64,000 nucleotides of DNA from Kangsaoukella pontilimi (GTDB lineage Bacteria > Pseudomonadota > Alphaproteobacteria > Rhodobacterales > Rhodobacteraceae). The position numbers and the translations under genes are program-made. Each line of letters opens with the position of its first letter. Within the stretch, counting starts at the first letter, position 1. The notes beneath the pieces were generated by a model that saw nothing but the letters and a program-made list of their open reading frames with translations, made no database searches and had not been told where the DNA came from. The stretch is from NCBI RefSeq assembly GCF_009830125.1, contig NZ_WUPT01000003.1:248001-312000 (forward strand). The letters are read 5' to 3'. Shown here piece after piece: positions 1-8,967 of the stretch.

Positions 1-579
1 GCTCCGGCGCTTGTTCTGAACGAGGGGGGTGTGCACTGGGAGCCCGTGCGCGTCGACTTCGCCTCCGGCGAGCAGACCGGTGACGCTTATCTTGCCGTCA
101 ATCCCAAGGGGCGGGTGCCGGCACTTGCGACGCCCGGGGGCGTTCTGACCGAGGCGGGCGCGATCATGGAGTATCTGGCGGCGACGGCCGTCCCGGGCAT
201 GGTGCCGGCGGATCCGTTTCATGCCGCCCGCATGCGCGAGGTGATGTATTACCTCGCCTCCACCATGCATGTGAACCACGCCCACAAGGTGCGGGGCGCG
301 CGCTGGGCGGATCGGCCCGAAAGCTGGGATGACATGAAGGCCAAGGTTCCCCAGACGATGGCGGCGAGTGCGGCATATGTCGAGGGGCTGTTCGAGGACG
401 GGCCGCTCCTGTTCGGGGACGCGCCGACGCTGGCGGATGCGTATCTCTACGTGGTGGGACACTGGCTTCCGGCGGACGGGGTCGAGGTCGGCGACTACCC
501 GCGGCTTGTTCGTTTCATGGAGGTCATGCGCGCGCGTCCAGCGGTGCAGGCGCTCTGGGACAAGGGGATGCTCAAGTGA
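1..579 (+). CDS. glutathione S-transferase family protein (5' truncated by window edge)
   Basis: The reading frame is open from base 1, so the N-terminus lies outside the window; 192 residues are visible. The visible part starts inside the thioredoxin-like domain (PALVLNEGG, then NPKGRVPALATPGG, the cis-Pro loop region that holds glutathione in GSTs, and LTEAGAIMEYLA, the usual E-S/A contact segment). An all-helical C-terminal domain follows (LFEDGPLLFGDAPTLADAYLYVV, a GST C-terminal signature). GSTs conjugate or isomerise electrophiles with glutathione in the cytoplasm; the substrate of this one is unknown. Its stop overlaps the GTG start of the next gene by 4 nt, so the two are probably co-translated. 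Confidence 0.85.
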   Translation, partial: APALVLNEGGVHWEPVRVDFASGEQTGDAYLAVNPKGRVPALATPGGVLTEAGAIMEYLAATAVPGMVPADPFHAARMREVMYYLASTMHVNHAHKVRGARWADRPESWDDMKAKVPQTMAASAAYVEGLFEDGPLLFGDAPTLADAYLYVVGHWLPADGVEVGDYPRLVRFMEVMRARPAVQALWDKGMLK

Positions 580-1634
580 CACATCTCTGGGTGCGGGCCG
601 AAACCCGTGGACATGAGCGCCGCGTCGGGATCACACCCGAGGGGGTCTCCAACCTCATCGAGCAGGGGATGGAGGTGACGGTCGAGGAAGACACAACCCG
701 AGTGATACCTTTATCCGACTATGTCGCGGCGGGCGCAGGTGCGGCGCGGACAGGCGGATGGGTCGACGCGCCGAGCGACGCCATCATCTTCGGGCTGAAG
801 GAGTTGCCCGAAAGCGACGCCCCCCTCGTCCATCGCCACATCATGTTCGGCCATGCCTTCAAGGAACAGGCGGGATGGCAGGCGTTTCTCGACCGGTTCC
901 GCCGGGGGGAAGGCGCGCTTTACGATCTGGAGTATCTTGTGGACGGGACCGGACGCCGGGTTGCGGCCTTCGGCTATTGGGCGGGCTATGCAGGGGCGGC
1001 GATGTCGCTTCTGGCCGTTGCGGCACAACATGGATCGACGGACGCGTTCAAGGCGGCGCAAGGTGGCGGTGGCATCATGGATGCGGCGCGGCTCGCTCAG
1101 GCGGTGCGGAACGCCCTTGCCGGGGCGGCCCCGGCCGTGATCGTCATCGGTGCCAAGGGCCGTGTCGGCGGCGGTGCGGTTCGGCTCTGCCGCGAGGTTG
1201 GTCTGGATGTGACCGAGTGGGACATGGCCGAGACGGCCCATGGCGGACCGTTCCCGGAGATCCTGCAACACGAAGTCTTTCTCAACTGCATCCTCGCCGC
1301 GCCGGGTGTGCCGCTTTTCGTCGGACCGGATGCGCTGACCGCAGAGAGGCGACTCAGGGTCATCGGGGACATCGCTTGCGACCCGACAAGCGAATATTCA
1401 CCCGTCCCGGTATATGATGCGGTCACGTCCTGGGACGAGCCGGTGACGCGCGTTGCTGATGCGTCGCCGCTCGACGTCATGGCCATCGACAACCTGCCGT
1501 CGCTTCTGCCACGGGAAAGCTCGGAGGATTTCGCCGCCCAGCTCTTTCCCTTTCTCGAGCGGCTCGACCGGCTGGACGAGGGCGTGTGGGGCCGTGCGGA
1601 AAAGACGTTCCGGCATCACCTCGCCCGGCTTTGA
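576..1634 (+). CDS. saccharopine dehydrogenase-like protein (LYS1 type)
   Basis: 352 residues, close to the size of NAD+-dependent, L-lysine-forming saccharopine dehydrogenases. The N-terminus (LWVRAETRGHERRVGITP) matches the alanine dehydrogenase/PNT-like N-terminal fold, with R and K residues that contact the dicarboxylate. A Rossmann segment follows near residue 185 (VIVIGAKGRVGGGAVRLC), and the C-terminal part contains a DITCD-like IGDIACDP segment. The start is GTG at 576, overlapping the stop of the GST gene (GTGA). In bacteria such proteins may act in lysine or related amino-acid metabolism rather than in the fungal pathway. A double hairpin follows the stop. Confidence 0.8.
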   Translation: MTHLWVRAETRGHERRVGITPEGVSNLIEQGMEVTVEEDTTRVIPLSDYVAAGAGAARTGGWVDAPSDAIIFGLKELPESDAPLVHRHIMFGHAFKEQAGWQAFLDRFRRGEGALYDLEYLVDGTGRRVAAFGYWAGYAGAAMSLLAVAAQHGSTDAFKAAQGGGGIMDAARLAQAVRNALAGAAPAVIVIGAKGRVGGGAVRLCREVGLDVTEWDMAETAHGGPFPEILQHEVFLNCILAAPGVPLFVGPDALTAERRLRVIGDIACDPTSEYSPVPVYDAVTSWDEPVTRVADASPLDVMAIDNLPSLLPRESSEDFAAQLFPFLERLDRLDEGVWGRAEKTFRHHLARL

Positions 1635-1659
1635 ACTTCTTCTTGGCTGAAATACTCCC

Positions 1660-1713
1660 GGGGGGTGTGGGGGGCAGGCAGCCCCCCACCTCGGTCGGCT
1701 CCGAAGGAGCCGA
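1660..1713. terminator. double GC-rich hairpin between convergent genes (repeat copy 1)
   Basis: Two perfect hairpins fill the 82-bp gap between the convergent saccharopine dehydrogenase-like and coxM genes. Arm 1 is GTGGGGGGC at 1667-1675 and its complement at 1681-1689 with loop AGGCA. Arm 2 is TCGGCTCC at 1695-1702 and its complement at 1706-1713 with loop GAA. No T-tract follows on the plus strand. The position suggests a bidirectional terminator. The same two-hairpin layout, joined by a CGGTCG-like linker, occurs at 20571-20626. Confidence 0.6.
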
Positions 1714-1716
1714 AAC

Positions 1717-2505
1717 CTAGATGGCAGCGGCCACGGCCCGGCGGGTCATGACACTCACCAGATGCGCGCGGTAGGTGGGCGCGCCGTGGATATCGCCGAT
1801 CATGCCGTCCGAATCGACGGAGAGGCCGTCGAGAGCCTCGTGAGAGAAGTCCTGCGAAAGTGCCTCTTCGGCCTCGGTCCAGCGGAACACGCCGGTCTCA
1901 GATGCCCCCGTGATCGCAACGCGCACGCCGTCCGCGTAGCGCGCGACAAACGCGCCGACGAGCGCGAAGCGGGACGCGGGCTGGGCAAACTTGGCGTAGG
2001 CCGAGACTTCGGCGATCGGGAAATCGACCGAAACGATGATCTCGCCCTCGTCGAGCGCGGTGTCGAACATGCCCTGGAAAAAGTCCTCTGACGCGATCCG
2101 GCGGGTGTTCGTCACGATGGTCGCGCCGGTGCCGAGCGCGGCGGCCGGATAACAGGCGCTCGGGTCGTTATTGGCGAGCGACCCGCCGAGCGTGCCGCGG
2201 TTCCGGACGGCGGGGTCGCCGATCTGACCGGCGAGCGCGGCGAGGCCGGGGAAGTGCGCCGCCGCGTCGCGGGCGACCACGGCGTGTGGCGTCGCCCCGC
2301 CGATCGACAGCGTGTCGCCGTCGCGGCAGACGCCCTGCATTTCGGGGATGTTGGTGAGGCTGACCAGCAACTCGGGCGCGGCGAGGCGCTGTTTCATGGT
2401 GGGGATCAGGGTCTGGCCTCCGCCTAGGGCTTGCGCGTCTTCGTCGGACAGAAGTTTCACAGCCTCGTCGATCGAGCCGGGGCGGGCGACATTGAAATCA
2501 TACAT
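1717..2505 (-). CDS. CO dehydrogenase/xanthine oxidase-family FAD-binding (medium) subunit
   Basis: 262 residues using the ATG at 2505; the open frame runs further upstream but overlaps coxS, and the protein proper begins [11 protein letters not shown], the usual N-terminus of CoxM-type subunits. FAD-binding signatures are visible: [13 protein letters not shown] (AGGQSL-like loop) near residue 35 and [14 protein letters not shown] (TIGGxxAxxDP motif) near residue 105. The subunit normally passes electrons from the molybdenum subunit, via the 2Fe-2S subunit, to the quinone pool. It lies 13 bp downstream of coxS, so both form one operon. No large, molybdopterin-binding subunit is present on either side, so the physiological substrate cannot be assigned. 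Confidence 0.85.
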   Translation of the reverse strand: MYDFNVARPGSIDEAVKLLSDEDAQALGGGQTLIPTMKQRLAAPELLVSLTNIPEMQGVCRDGDTLSIGGATPHAVVARDAAAHFPGLAALAGQIGDPAVRNRGTLGGSLANNDPSACYPAAALGTGATIVTNTRRIASEDFFQGMFDTALDEGEIIVSVDFPIAEVSAYAKFAQPASRFALVGAFVARYADGVRVAITGASETGVFRWTEAEEALSQDFSHEALDGLSVDSDGMIGDIHGAPTYRAHLVSVMTRRAVAAAI

Positions 2506-2518
2506 GGTCGTCGCTCCT

Positions 2519-3016
<498 letters not shown>

Positions 3017-3379
3017 CTTGGTCCTTTCGTCATTTCCGGCAGGCCGGCAGGGGCCGGAGCGGATCGCGGCGGATTGGACCTCTCAGCCCCGTCAGTGTCA
3101 ACGCCCGACTCGACCCGTTTTCGGAGACAATCCGCGCGGAGAGAGTGCCCCGGTAGTGCCCCGCCGCAGGCGAGCCCCAATATATGCCCCACAAACTGTC
3201 TACAATTCTAAAAAAGCCCTAGGATTGGATACGTAAAGGCATAGTCGCGCCACATTATTGGCCGAATTCCCCGATAGCTCTGACCCGTCGCAGCAAGACA
3301 GTGGGTGGCGGACTGGCCATCTCCGGCCAAAGGAGGCCGTCCATCCCTGCAAGGACTGCGGCACTGAACCGGGTGAAAG
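3017..3379. other. intergenic region between divergent coxS-like gene and kinase gene
   Basis: 363 bp between divergently transcribed genes, so it should hold promoters in both directions. The right half is richer in A+T (3180-3260, including AATATATG and an ATTCTAAAAAAG run) than the left. No coding frame with recognisable similarity and no large-subunit remnant was seen by eye. I cannot place a -35/-10 pair with confidence. Confidence 0.4.
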
Positions 3380-4711
3380 ATGGACGCTGGGCAACAACAT
3401 TACGATGCGGGACTGGCCGAGAGCTTTGCGGATTCGCTGAGCCCCGGGACCGAGCTTCTGCACGGACAGTTCAGGATCGAGAAGTTCCTGAATGCCGGCG
3501 GCTTCGGCATGACCTATCTCGCCCGCGACAGCCTGGACCGGATCGTCGTCATCAAGGAATGCTTCCCGTCTTCCATGTGCTGTCGCTCGGACGGCAAGGT
3601 CATGGCGCGGTCGAAGCAGCATCAGGCGGAATTCGATGCGGTCGTGAAACATTTCGGTGCCGAGGCGCGGCGGCTGTCCAAGCTGCAGCACCCGCATATC
3701 GTCGGCATCCACCAGGTCTTCGAAGACAACCAGACCGCGTATATGGCGCTCGACTTCGTGCGCGGACGCGATCTTCTGGATACGATCGAGGACCCGCGGA
3801 TGAAGCTGCATCCGCGCGACGTAAAGGACATCCTGCTGAAATGTCTCGAGGCGGTGCATTACATTCACACGAATGACGTGCTCCACCGCGACATCAGCCC
3901 CGACAACATCCTGATCGACGGGAAGGGCAACCCTGTCCTGATCGACTTCGGCGCGGCCAAGGAAGAGGCGACGCGTGCGTCGCGCGCCCTCTCGGCGCTG
4001 CACGTGGTCAAGGACGGCTACAGCCCGCACGAATTCTATATCGCCGGCTCGACGCAGGACGCGTCGTCGGACATCTATTCGCTCGGCGCGACCTTCTATC
4101 ATGTCCTGACGGGCGTCGCGCCCCCGGACAGCCAGGCGCGGGTCTCGGCCATCGCCGCGGACCGCCCCGATCCGTACAAGCCGGTCTCGGGCAAGTTCCC
4201 GATGTTCGAGGATGCGTTCCTGCACGCCATCGACAAGGCGCTCAGCGTCTTCCCGCGCGACCGTATCCAATCCGCGCGCGAATGGACCGAACTGATCGAC
4301 ACCGAGCGCCGCCGCTCGGCCGCCATGGCGCAGGCCGAATTGGACCGGCAGATCGAACTGTCGATCTCGCGGCTCGTGGCTGAAACCAATCGCGCGGTGG
4401 AAGAGGACCTGAAAGCGCGCGAGATCAAGGCGGCGGAAGAGCGGAAGGAAGCCGAGAAGCTTCAGAAGCTTGCCGAAGAACAGGCGCGCCAGCGCAAGAA
4501 GACGCTGGATGAACTGGCGATGCTGGATGACATGACCTTCCAGGAAGAACAGGAGCGCGCGCGCGAAAGCGCGGCCAGACGGTCTTCCATGCAGGCATCG
4601 CATGACGAAATCTCGGGCCGGCGCCGACGCAAGTCGTTGCTGAGCCGTCTTCTGCCCTTCGGCCTGCTTCGCGGGACGATGCGCGGAAACGGCCGGTCGG
4701 ATTATTTGTGA
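3380..4711 (+). CDS. eukaryotic-type Ser/Thr protein kinase with C-terminal coiled coil
   Basis: 443 residues. The kinase domain spans about residues 30-310: glycine-rich loop NAGGFGMTYLA (38-48), ATP-anchoring lysine in VVIKE (K59), catalytic loop HRDISPDN (169-176, D171) and metal-binding DFG (189-191). The APE-like segment is replaced by SPHEFY, and DASSDIYSLGATFY is the conserved helix-F region. The lysine that usually follows HRD two residues later is serine (HRDIS). Residues about 310-400 are rich in E, K, R, A and Q and should form a long coiled coil. The C-terminus is basic (RRRRKSLLSRLLPFGLL) and may touch membrane. There is no extracellular sensor domain or transmembrane helix. It is the first gene of the kinase/FHA/phosphatase/GTPase cluster, so its targets are probably the following gene products. 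Confidence 0.9.
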   Translation: MDAGQQHYDAGLAESFADSLSPGTELLHGQFRIEKFLNAGGFGMTYLARDSLDRIVVIKECFPSSMCCRSDGKVMARSKQHQAEFDAVVKHFGAEARRLSKLQHPHIVGIHQVFEDNQTAYMALDFVRGRDLLDTIEDPRMKLHPRDVKDILLKCLEAVHYIHTNDVLHRDISPDNILIDGKGNPVLIDFGAAKEEATRASRALSALHVVKDGYSPHEFYIAGSTQDASSDIYSLGATFYHVLTGVAPPDSQARVSAIAADRPDPYKPVSGKFPMFEDAFLHAIDKALSVFPRDRIQSAREWTELIDTERRRSAAMAQAELDRQIELSISRLVAETNRAVEEDLKAREIKAAEERKEAEKLQKLAEEQARQRKKTLDELAMLDDMTFQEEQERARESAARRSSMQASHDEISGRRRRKSLLSRLLPFGLLRGTMRGNGRSDYL

Positions 4712-4722
4712 GAGGCAGACAA

Positions 4723-6558
4723 ATGAAGCTCTTCAAGAACATGATGTCACGCAAGCCCGAGCCGGAAGAGACGGTTGGCAAGATCGACCTCGATATGGAT
4801 GTCGAGCCCTTGCGCCGGAAGTCCGAGCCGCTTGCCGATGACACCGGCCTGCCGAACGCGTCGATCGACCCTGCGAAGCTCGACTCCTTCTTCTCCGAGC
4901 CCGGAAAGGTCGCCGCGCCCACGGGCGAGGAACCCGAAGAGGCCGAAGGCGCCGGTTGGGGCTCGGTCGATTGGGAAGATACGGATTGGGACGACGACGA
5001 GGATTGGGGCGACGACGATCTCGATGATCAGGGCGATGCACCTACCGCCTCGGCAGCCGGGAACGGCGACTGGTCGGAAGGCGGCGATTTCGCCCGCAAG
5101 ACCCGTGCCCGCAGCCAGCTTGCCGGAATGGAAGGCGCGGCCGAGGACCGGATTCTCGAGAAGACGAACTCCAAGATGATCGACCGCGAGACGAGCCGCC
5201 GCCGTTCGGCGATGGCCCATCTCAAGGCCGCCGCCGCCGCGACCAAGGCCGACCGCGTGCTCAAGCATGTCGCGTCCCGCGATCCCGCCGGTGACCCCGA
5301 GGAGCAGAGCCCCTATCGCGACGACCTTGCGAAGGTCGTGCGCCCCCGCACCACCAGCCGGCCGATCAGCCGTCCCGCCTCGCGGCAGCGTTCGATCACG
5401 CCGCCCTGGGATACCGGCACGGGTGATCAGGACGCCGCGCGCTTCGCCGCCGCTGCCGAACAATCGCTTGAAGGGGACAACGCGCCGCTCATTGACGATG
5501 AGGTTCACGAGATGGCACAGGACCCGGCCGAGCGTTTCGCATCGAACGAGGACCGCTTCGCGACCGAGGACAGTGCATTCGGCGGCGATGCCGATGACGA
5601 CGAGGCGCTGTTCGAGGACGAGCGCGCTCAGCACATCCCGGACGAGCTGACCGAGGACGATTTCACCGATGGCCCGGCCTTCGGCGTGAACGAGGCTGCC
5701 GCGTTCGACCGGTTCGAGGACAGCGGAGTCGCGGACGACCAAGACGATTTCGACGATATGGCCGAAGACGCCGGGTCGGACGAAGCCGATCTGCGCAATG
5801 CGTTCGCTGTTGCGGAAGAGACCGAAGAGACGCCCGAGGCGGATGACGAGGACGACATGGATTTCGACGAAGGACCGGTGGCGAGCTCCGCCGTCTCCGA
5901 AGCCGTCGCCATGGCCAACGAGCCGGACGATCCGTCCGAGGAAATCGACGCCGAGGAAGTGCGCCGCCAGATCTGGGACGTGGCGGGTGACGCCAACGTG
6001 GTCCGCGATCCCGCCGACCGCCAGGCCGATGGCATCGTGAATGTCGCCACCGCCGTCACCGGCCGCGCCGGACGCAGCGCCGGACGCGTGAAGACCCGTC
6101 TTCTGGGTTTTCAGGGTCCGGACAGCGAGGCGCCGGACGTCTTCGAGACGGCCAAGACCGCCACTTCCAAGACCGAGACCAAGTTCCCGGTCGGCTGGAT
6201 CATCGTGATCGAAGGCCCCGGCCGCGGCACCTGCTTCACCATGTTCAACGGCGTCAGCCAGATCGGACGCGGCGAGGATCAGGCTGTGCGGCTCGACTTC
6301 GGGGACACCTCGATCAGCCGGAACAACCACGCCGCCGTCGCCTATGACGACGAACAGGCCAAGTTCTTCCTTGGTCACGGCGGCAAATCGAACCTGGTGC
6401 GGCTTAACGGGCGTCCCGTGCTGTCGACCGAAGAGCTGTCGAATGGCGACACCATTCGCATCGGAGAAACGACTCTGAAATTCGTCTCGCTCTGCGACGA
6501 GAACTTCAGCTGGAAAAACACCGACGGAGAAGACGCGGAACATGGCGAAAACGCCTGA
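4723..6558 (+). CDS. acidic FHA-domain protein
   Basis: 611 residues from the ATG at 4723, preceded by AGAGG; a GTG at 4708 overlapping the kinase stop is the alternative. The N-terminal four-fifths is low-complexity and very acidic, with a Trp-Asp stretch near residues 84-107 (WGSVDWEDTDWDDDEDWGDD) and several later DDE-rich runs, interrupted by a basic Arg/Ser patch near 205-230. The FHA domain occupies about residues 490-600: GWIIVIEGPGRG, IGRGEDQAVRLDFGDTSISR (the GR and S-x-x-R/N phosphothreonine-reading loops) and the RLNGRPV and GDTIRIG strands. FHA domains bind phosphothreonine, so this is the likely reader or scaffold for the upstream kinase. It overlaps the phosphatase gene by 17 nt. 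Confidence 0.88.
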   Translation: MKLFKNMMSRKPEPEETVGKIDLDMDVEPLRRKSEPLADDTGLPNASIDPAKLDSFFSEPGKVAAPTGEEPEEAEGAGWGSVDWEDTDWDDDEDWGDDDLDDQGDAPTASAAGNGDWSEGGDFARKTRARSQLAGMEGAAEDRILEKTNSKMIDRETSRRRSAMAHLKAAAAATKADRVLKHVASRDPAGDPEEQSPYRDDLAKVVRPRTTSRPISRPASRQRSITPPWDTGTGDQDAARFAAAAEQSLEGDNAPLIDDEVHEMAQDPAERFASNEDRFATEDSAFGGDADDDEALFEDERAQHIPDELTEDDFTDGPAFGVNEAAAFDRFEDSGVADDQDDFDDMAEDAGSDEADLRNAFAVAEETEETPEADDEDDMDFDEGPVASSAVSEAVAMANEPDDPSEEIDAEEVRRQIWDVAGDANVVRDPADRQADGIVNVATAVTGRAGRSAGRVKTRLLGFQGPDSEAPDVFETAKTATSKTETKFPVGWIIVIEGPGRGTCFTMFNGVSQIGRGEDQAVRLDFGDTSISRNNHAAVAYDDEQAKFFLGHGGKSNLVRLNGRPVLSTEELSNGDTIRIGETTLKFVSLCDENFSWKNTDGEDAEHGENA

Positions 6559-7579
6559 CATAAGGTTTGACGTCGCTTCCGTCCTGAATCGCGGCTGCCG
6601 CGAGTATCAGGAAGACGCGATCGCGACCGACTTCCCGCAAGGCGCGGAGTTCGGCTATGCCGTCCTGTCGGACGGGATGGGTGGACATGCCGCCGGCGAC
6701 GTCGCGTCGAAGATCGTGGTCACGGAGGTCTTCAGCGAGCTGAAGTTCCAGTCTTCGGACGGCGAGCGTTTTGCGCGCAATGTGCGCGACATCCTGCGCA
6801 GTGCAGCGGTGTCGGCCAATGCCTGCATGGCGGCCCATACGTCTAACAATCCCGATACTGCGGGCATGGGCGCCACGCTGGTCGCTCCGGTCGTGGTACG
6901 CGACAAGCTTTTCTGGATCTCGATCGGGGATTCTCCGCTCTATCTTTACCGCGACGGCGAGTTGCGCCAGTTGAACGAGGACCATTCGCTCGGGCCGCAT
7001 ATCGACTACATGGTGCGCTCGGGCATGATGTCCGAGGACGTCGGCCGCAACCACCCCGACCGGAACGCGCTGACATCGGTGCTGATCGGGGAATCGATCG
7101 AGCGGATCGACTGTCCGGAAGCGCCCTTCCAGCTGAAGGACGGCGATATTCTGGTGGTGGCCAGTGACGGGCTGCAGTTCCTGTCGAACCGGCAGATCCG
7201 GGCCACCATCACACGCCACGCCGAAGAAGACAGCGCCGCCATTGCCGACAGGCTGCTGCGCGAGCTGTGCGAGCTCGACGATCCCGAACAGGACAACGTC
7301 TGCTTCTCGGTCATCAAGGTCGCGTTCCAGCGCGGCGCGGACGAGCATACGAACATCTTCACGCCCGAATTCGAGAAGCGGAAGGTGCGGCCGCGCCAGG
7401 TGACGACGCGCCCGATCAAGCCGCGCCCGGCCACACCGGCCGAAGAGCAGGCCTTCCCTTCGGCCAGCATGAAGGAACAGCCGCGGGAGGCCCCGCGCGC
7501 CGAGGCCGAACGGCCGCGGGACAGCGCGCCGATGTTCCTCCGCCGGCGCTGGATGGCCACTGACGGGGGCGGCGCATGA
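6542..7579 (+). CDS. PP2C-family Ser/Thr protein phosphatase
   Basis: 345 residues. PPM/PP2C motifs are in order: CREYQEDA (21-26, equivalent of RxxNED), VLSDGMGGHAAGD (about 41-53, metal-binding D44 and the DGMGGH loop), MGATLVAPVV, SIGDSPLYLYR (about 126), VASDGLQFLS and EQDNVCFSVI (final DN metal ligand). The catalytic domain ends near residue 262. About 80 residues of a basic, proline-rich tail (RPRQVTTRPIKPRPATPAEE) follow and are not part of the usual fold; they may be a docking segment or kinase substrate. It should reverse the phosphorylation made by the upstream kinase. It overlaps the FHA gene by 17 nt and the next gene by ATGA. Confidence 0.9.
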   Translation: MAKTPDIRFDVASVLNRGCREYQEDAIATDFPQGAEFGYAVLSDGMGGHAAGDVASKIVVTEVFSELKFQSSDGERFARNVRDILRSAAVSANACMAAHTSNNPDTAGMGATLVAPVVVRDKLFWISIGDSPLYLYRDGELRQLNEDHSLGPHIDYMVRSGMMSEDVGRNHPDRNALTSVLIGESIERIDCPEAPFQLKDGDILVVASDGLQFLSNRQIRATITRHAEEDSAAIADRLLRELCELDDPEQDNVCFSVIKVAFQRGADEHTNIFTPEFEKRKVRPRQVTTRPIKPRPATPAEEQAFPSASMKEQPREAPRAEAERPRDSAPMFLRRRWMATDGGGA

Positions 7580-8820
7580 AGGACGCCGCTGCCGACGATA
7601 CCGTCCTTGATCTGCTGCGCCACGCGGTCGAGACCGACGCGCTGCCCAAGGCGGCGCGCGGTCATGCGACCCACCTGATACAGCGGCTGTCCTCGCCGGT
7701 GCGGCTGACCCTTCTCGGTCCCCCCGGCAGCGGCAAATCGCACCTGATCAACATGTTCGTGGGGCGTGCATTTCTCCCGTCCGACCTCCATCTCCCAACC
7801 CTGGAAGTTACCTGGGGAGAGACCGAGCAGATCGAGGCGACGCTCGCCTCGGGCGAGAAGAAGACCGTGAGCGGTCTGGATTTCAGGACGGTTGCCGCCA
7901 TGCAGCCGGCCTTTTTGCGCATTCTCGCACCTGTTCCGATCCTGCGGAAGGTTTCGATGCTGGAGGTCGTGACCAACGGGGATGCGGACGAAATGCGCTC
8001 GGCCGTAGATTGGGCCGTTCGGCGGACCGACATCACGCTCTGGTGCAGCCAGTCTTTCGGCGCGGGCGAGCAGACGCTCTGGTCCCGCGTTCCTGACGGG
8101 CTGAAAGACCACGCTTTCCTTGTCCTGACGAAGGCCGATATCCTATCCGCGAAAGGCGCGCTTTCGGGGCTTATCGCCGAACTCGAGACAGTGGTGTCCG
8201 AGGAGTTCCACTCCCTCTTTGCGGTGGCGACGCTTCAGGGGATCAAGGCGCAGTCGGTGCCCGGAAAGCTGGATGAGGCGATGTATCACGGCTCGGGCGG
8301 CAGCGCGCTGACTTCTGAGATCCTGCGCCACGCCGAGCGCGGCCGCCGTGCCGACCTCGACAGTGCACAGCTTTTCCTTGCGCGATATCAGACCCGGACC
8401 GATGGTGCGGTGACCTCGCGGATGCGGGTCGAGGCCTCGACCCAGGCGGCCGAGATCGCCGGTGGCGTGCCGTCGCCCGCGAATTCGCCCGAAGCCCCGC
8501 TCAACCCCGAAGTCTTCATTGGCGGCGCGCGGTTCCTCAAACGCAGGGGCGACTCGCTCGCTGCGCTGCTCGACAAGATCGAGCCAGGCGACACCCGCGC
8601 CATTCTGGATCAATGCACCGAGGCGGTAGAGCATCTGATCGATATGTTCAGCACCGATGACAGCGCCTGCGAGGTGGCCGACGCTTTCATCGACGATTTG
8701 TACGAGGCCTCGGAACTGCTGGTTCTGATGCAAAGCGAAGGGGGCGATGGCCCCGCCGCGGATGCCGCGACGCTGTTGTTGCAGTTGCGGCGCGAGATGG
8801 AGATGAAGCTGGCCGCGTAG
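7576..8820 (+). CDS. P-loop GTPase-like protein with degenerate switch II
   Basis: 414 residues. The Walker A motif is GPPGSGKSHL (48-57), with a G2-type threonine in the LPTLEVTW segment (T75) and a G4-like TKAD (185-188). The G3 DxPG is absent: the equivalent strand reads MLEVVTNGDADE (about 128-139), so hydrolysis may be impaired. The C-terminal half is helical with a proline-rich linker near 300-315 and no recognisable effector domain. The order of motifs resembles the dynamin-like gene at 11061 (strand, P-loop, LP-x-x-x-T, IVWCT-like ITLWCS), so I infer a diverged paralogue. It is joined to the phosphatase gene by an ATGA overlap, which places it in the same translational unit. Confidence 0.7.
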   Translation: MKDAAADDTVLDLLRHAVETDALPKAARGHATHLIQRLSSPVRLTLLGPPGSGKSHLINMFVGRAFLPSDLHLPTLEVTWGETEQIEATLASGEKKTVSGLDFRTVAAMQPAFLRILAPVPILRKVSMLEVVTNGDADEMRSAVDWAVRRTDITLWCSQSFGAGEQTLWSRVPDGLKDHAFLVLTKADILSAKGALSGLIAELETVVSEEFHSLFAVATLQGIKAQSVPGKLDEAMYHGSGGSALTSEILRHAERGRRADLDSAQLFLARYQTRTDGAVTSRMRVEASTQAAEIAGGVPSPANSPEAPLNPEVFIGGARFLKRRGDSLAALLDKIEPGDTRAILDQCTEAVEHLIDMFSTDDSACEVADAFIDDLYEASELLVLMQSEGGDGPAADAATLLLQLRREMEMKLAA

Positions 8821-8967
8821 GGAAACAGTTGCGACGGATTGATCACGGATAGGCCACAAAAAGGCCACTATGACCTAAGAGTTTCCATCTGTCGCAGTCG
8901 GTTCCGGCCCGTGAGGCCCGCGATCGGTGAGACGAATTGGAAAGGTATGAACGGTTAGATTGCCAAG

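Noticed and set aside
4708-4722. GTG start at 4708 for the FHA gene
   Set aside because: It overlaps the kinase stop, but the ATG at 4723 is preceded by AGAGG; the GTG would add five residues only. Kept as an alternative.
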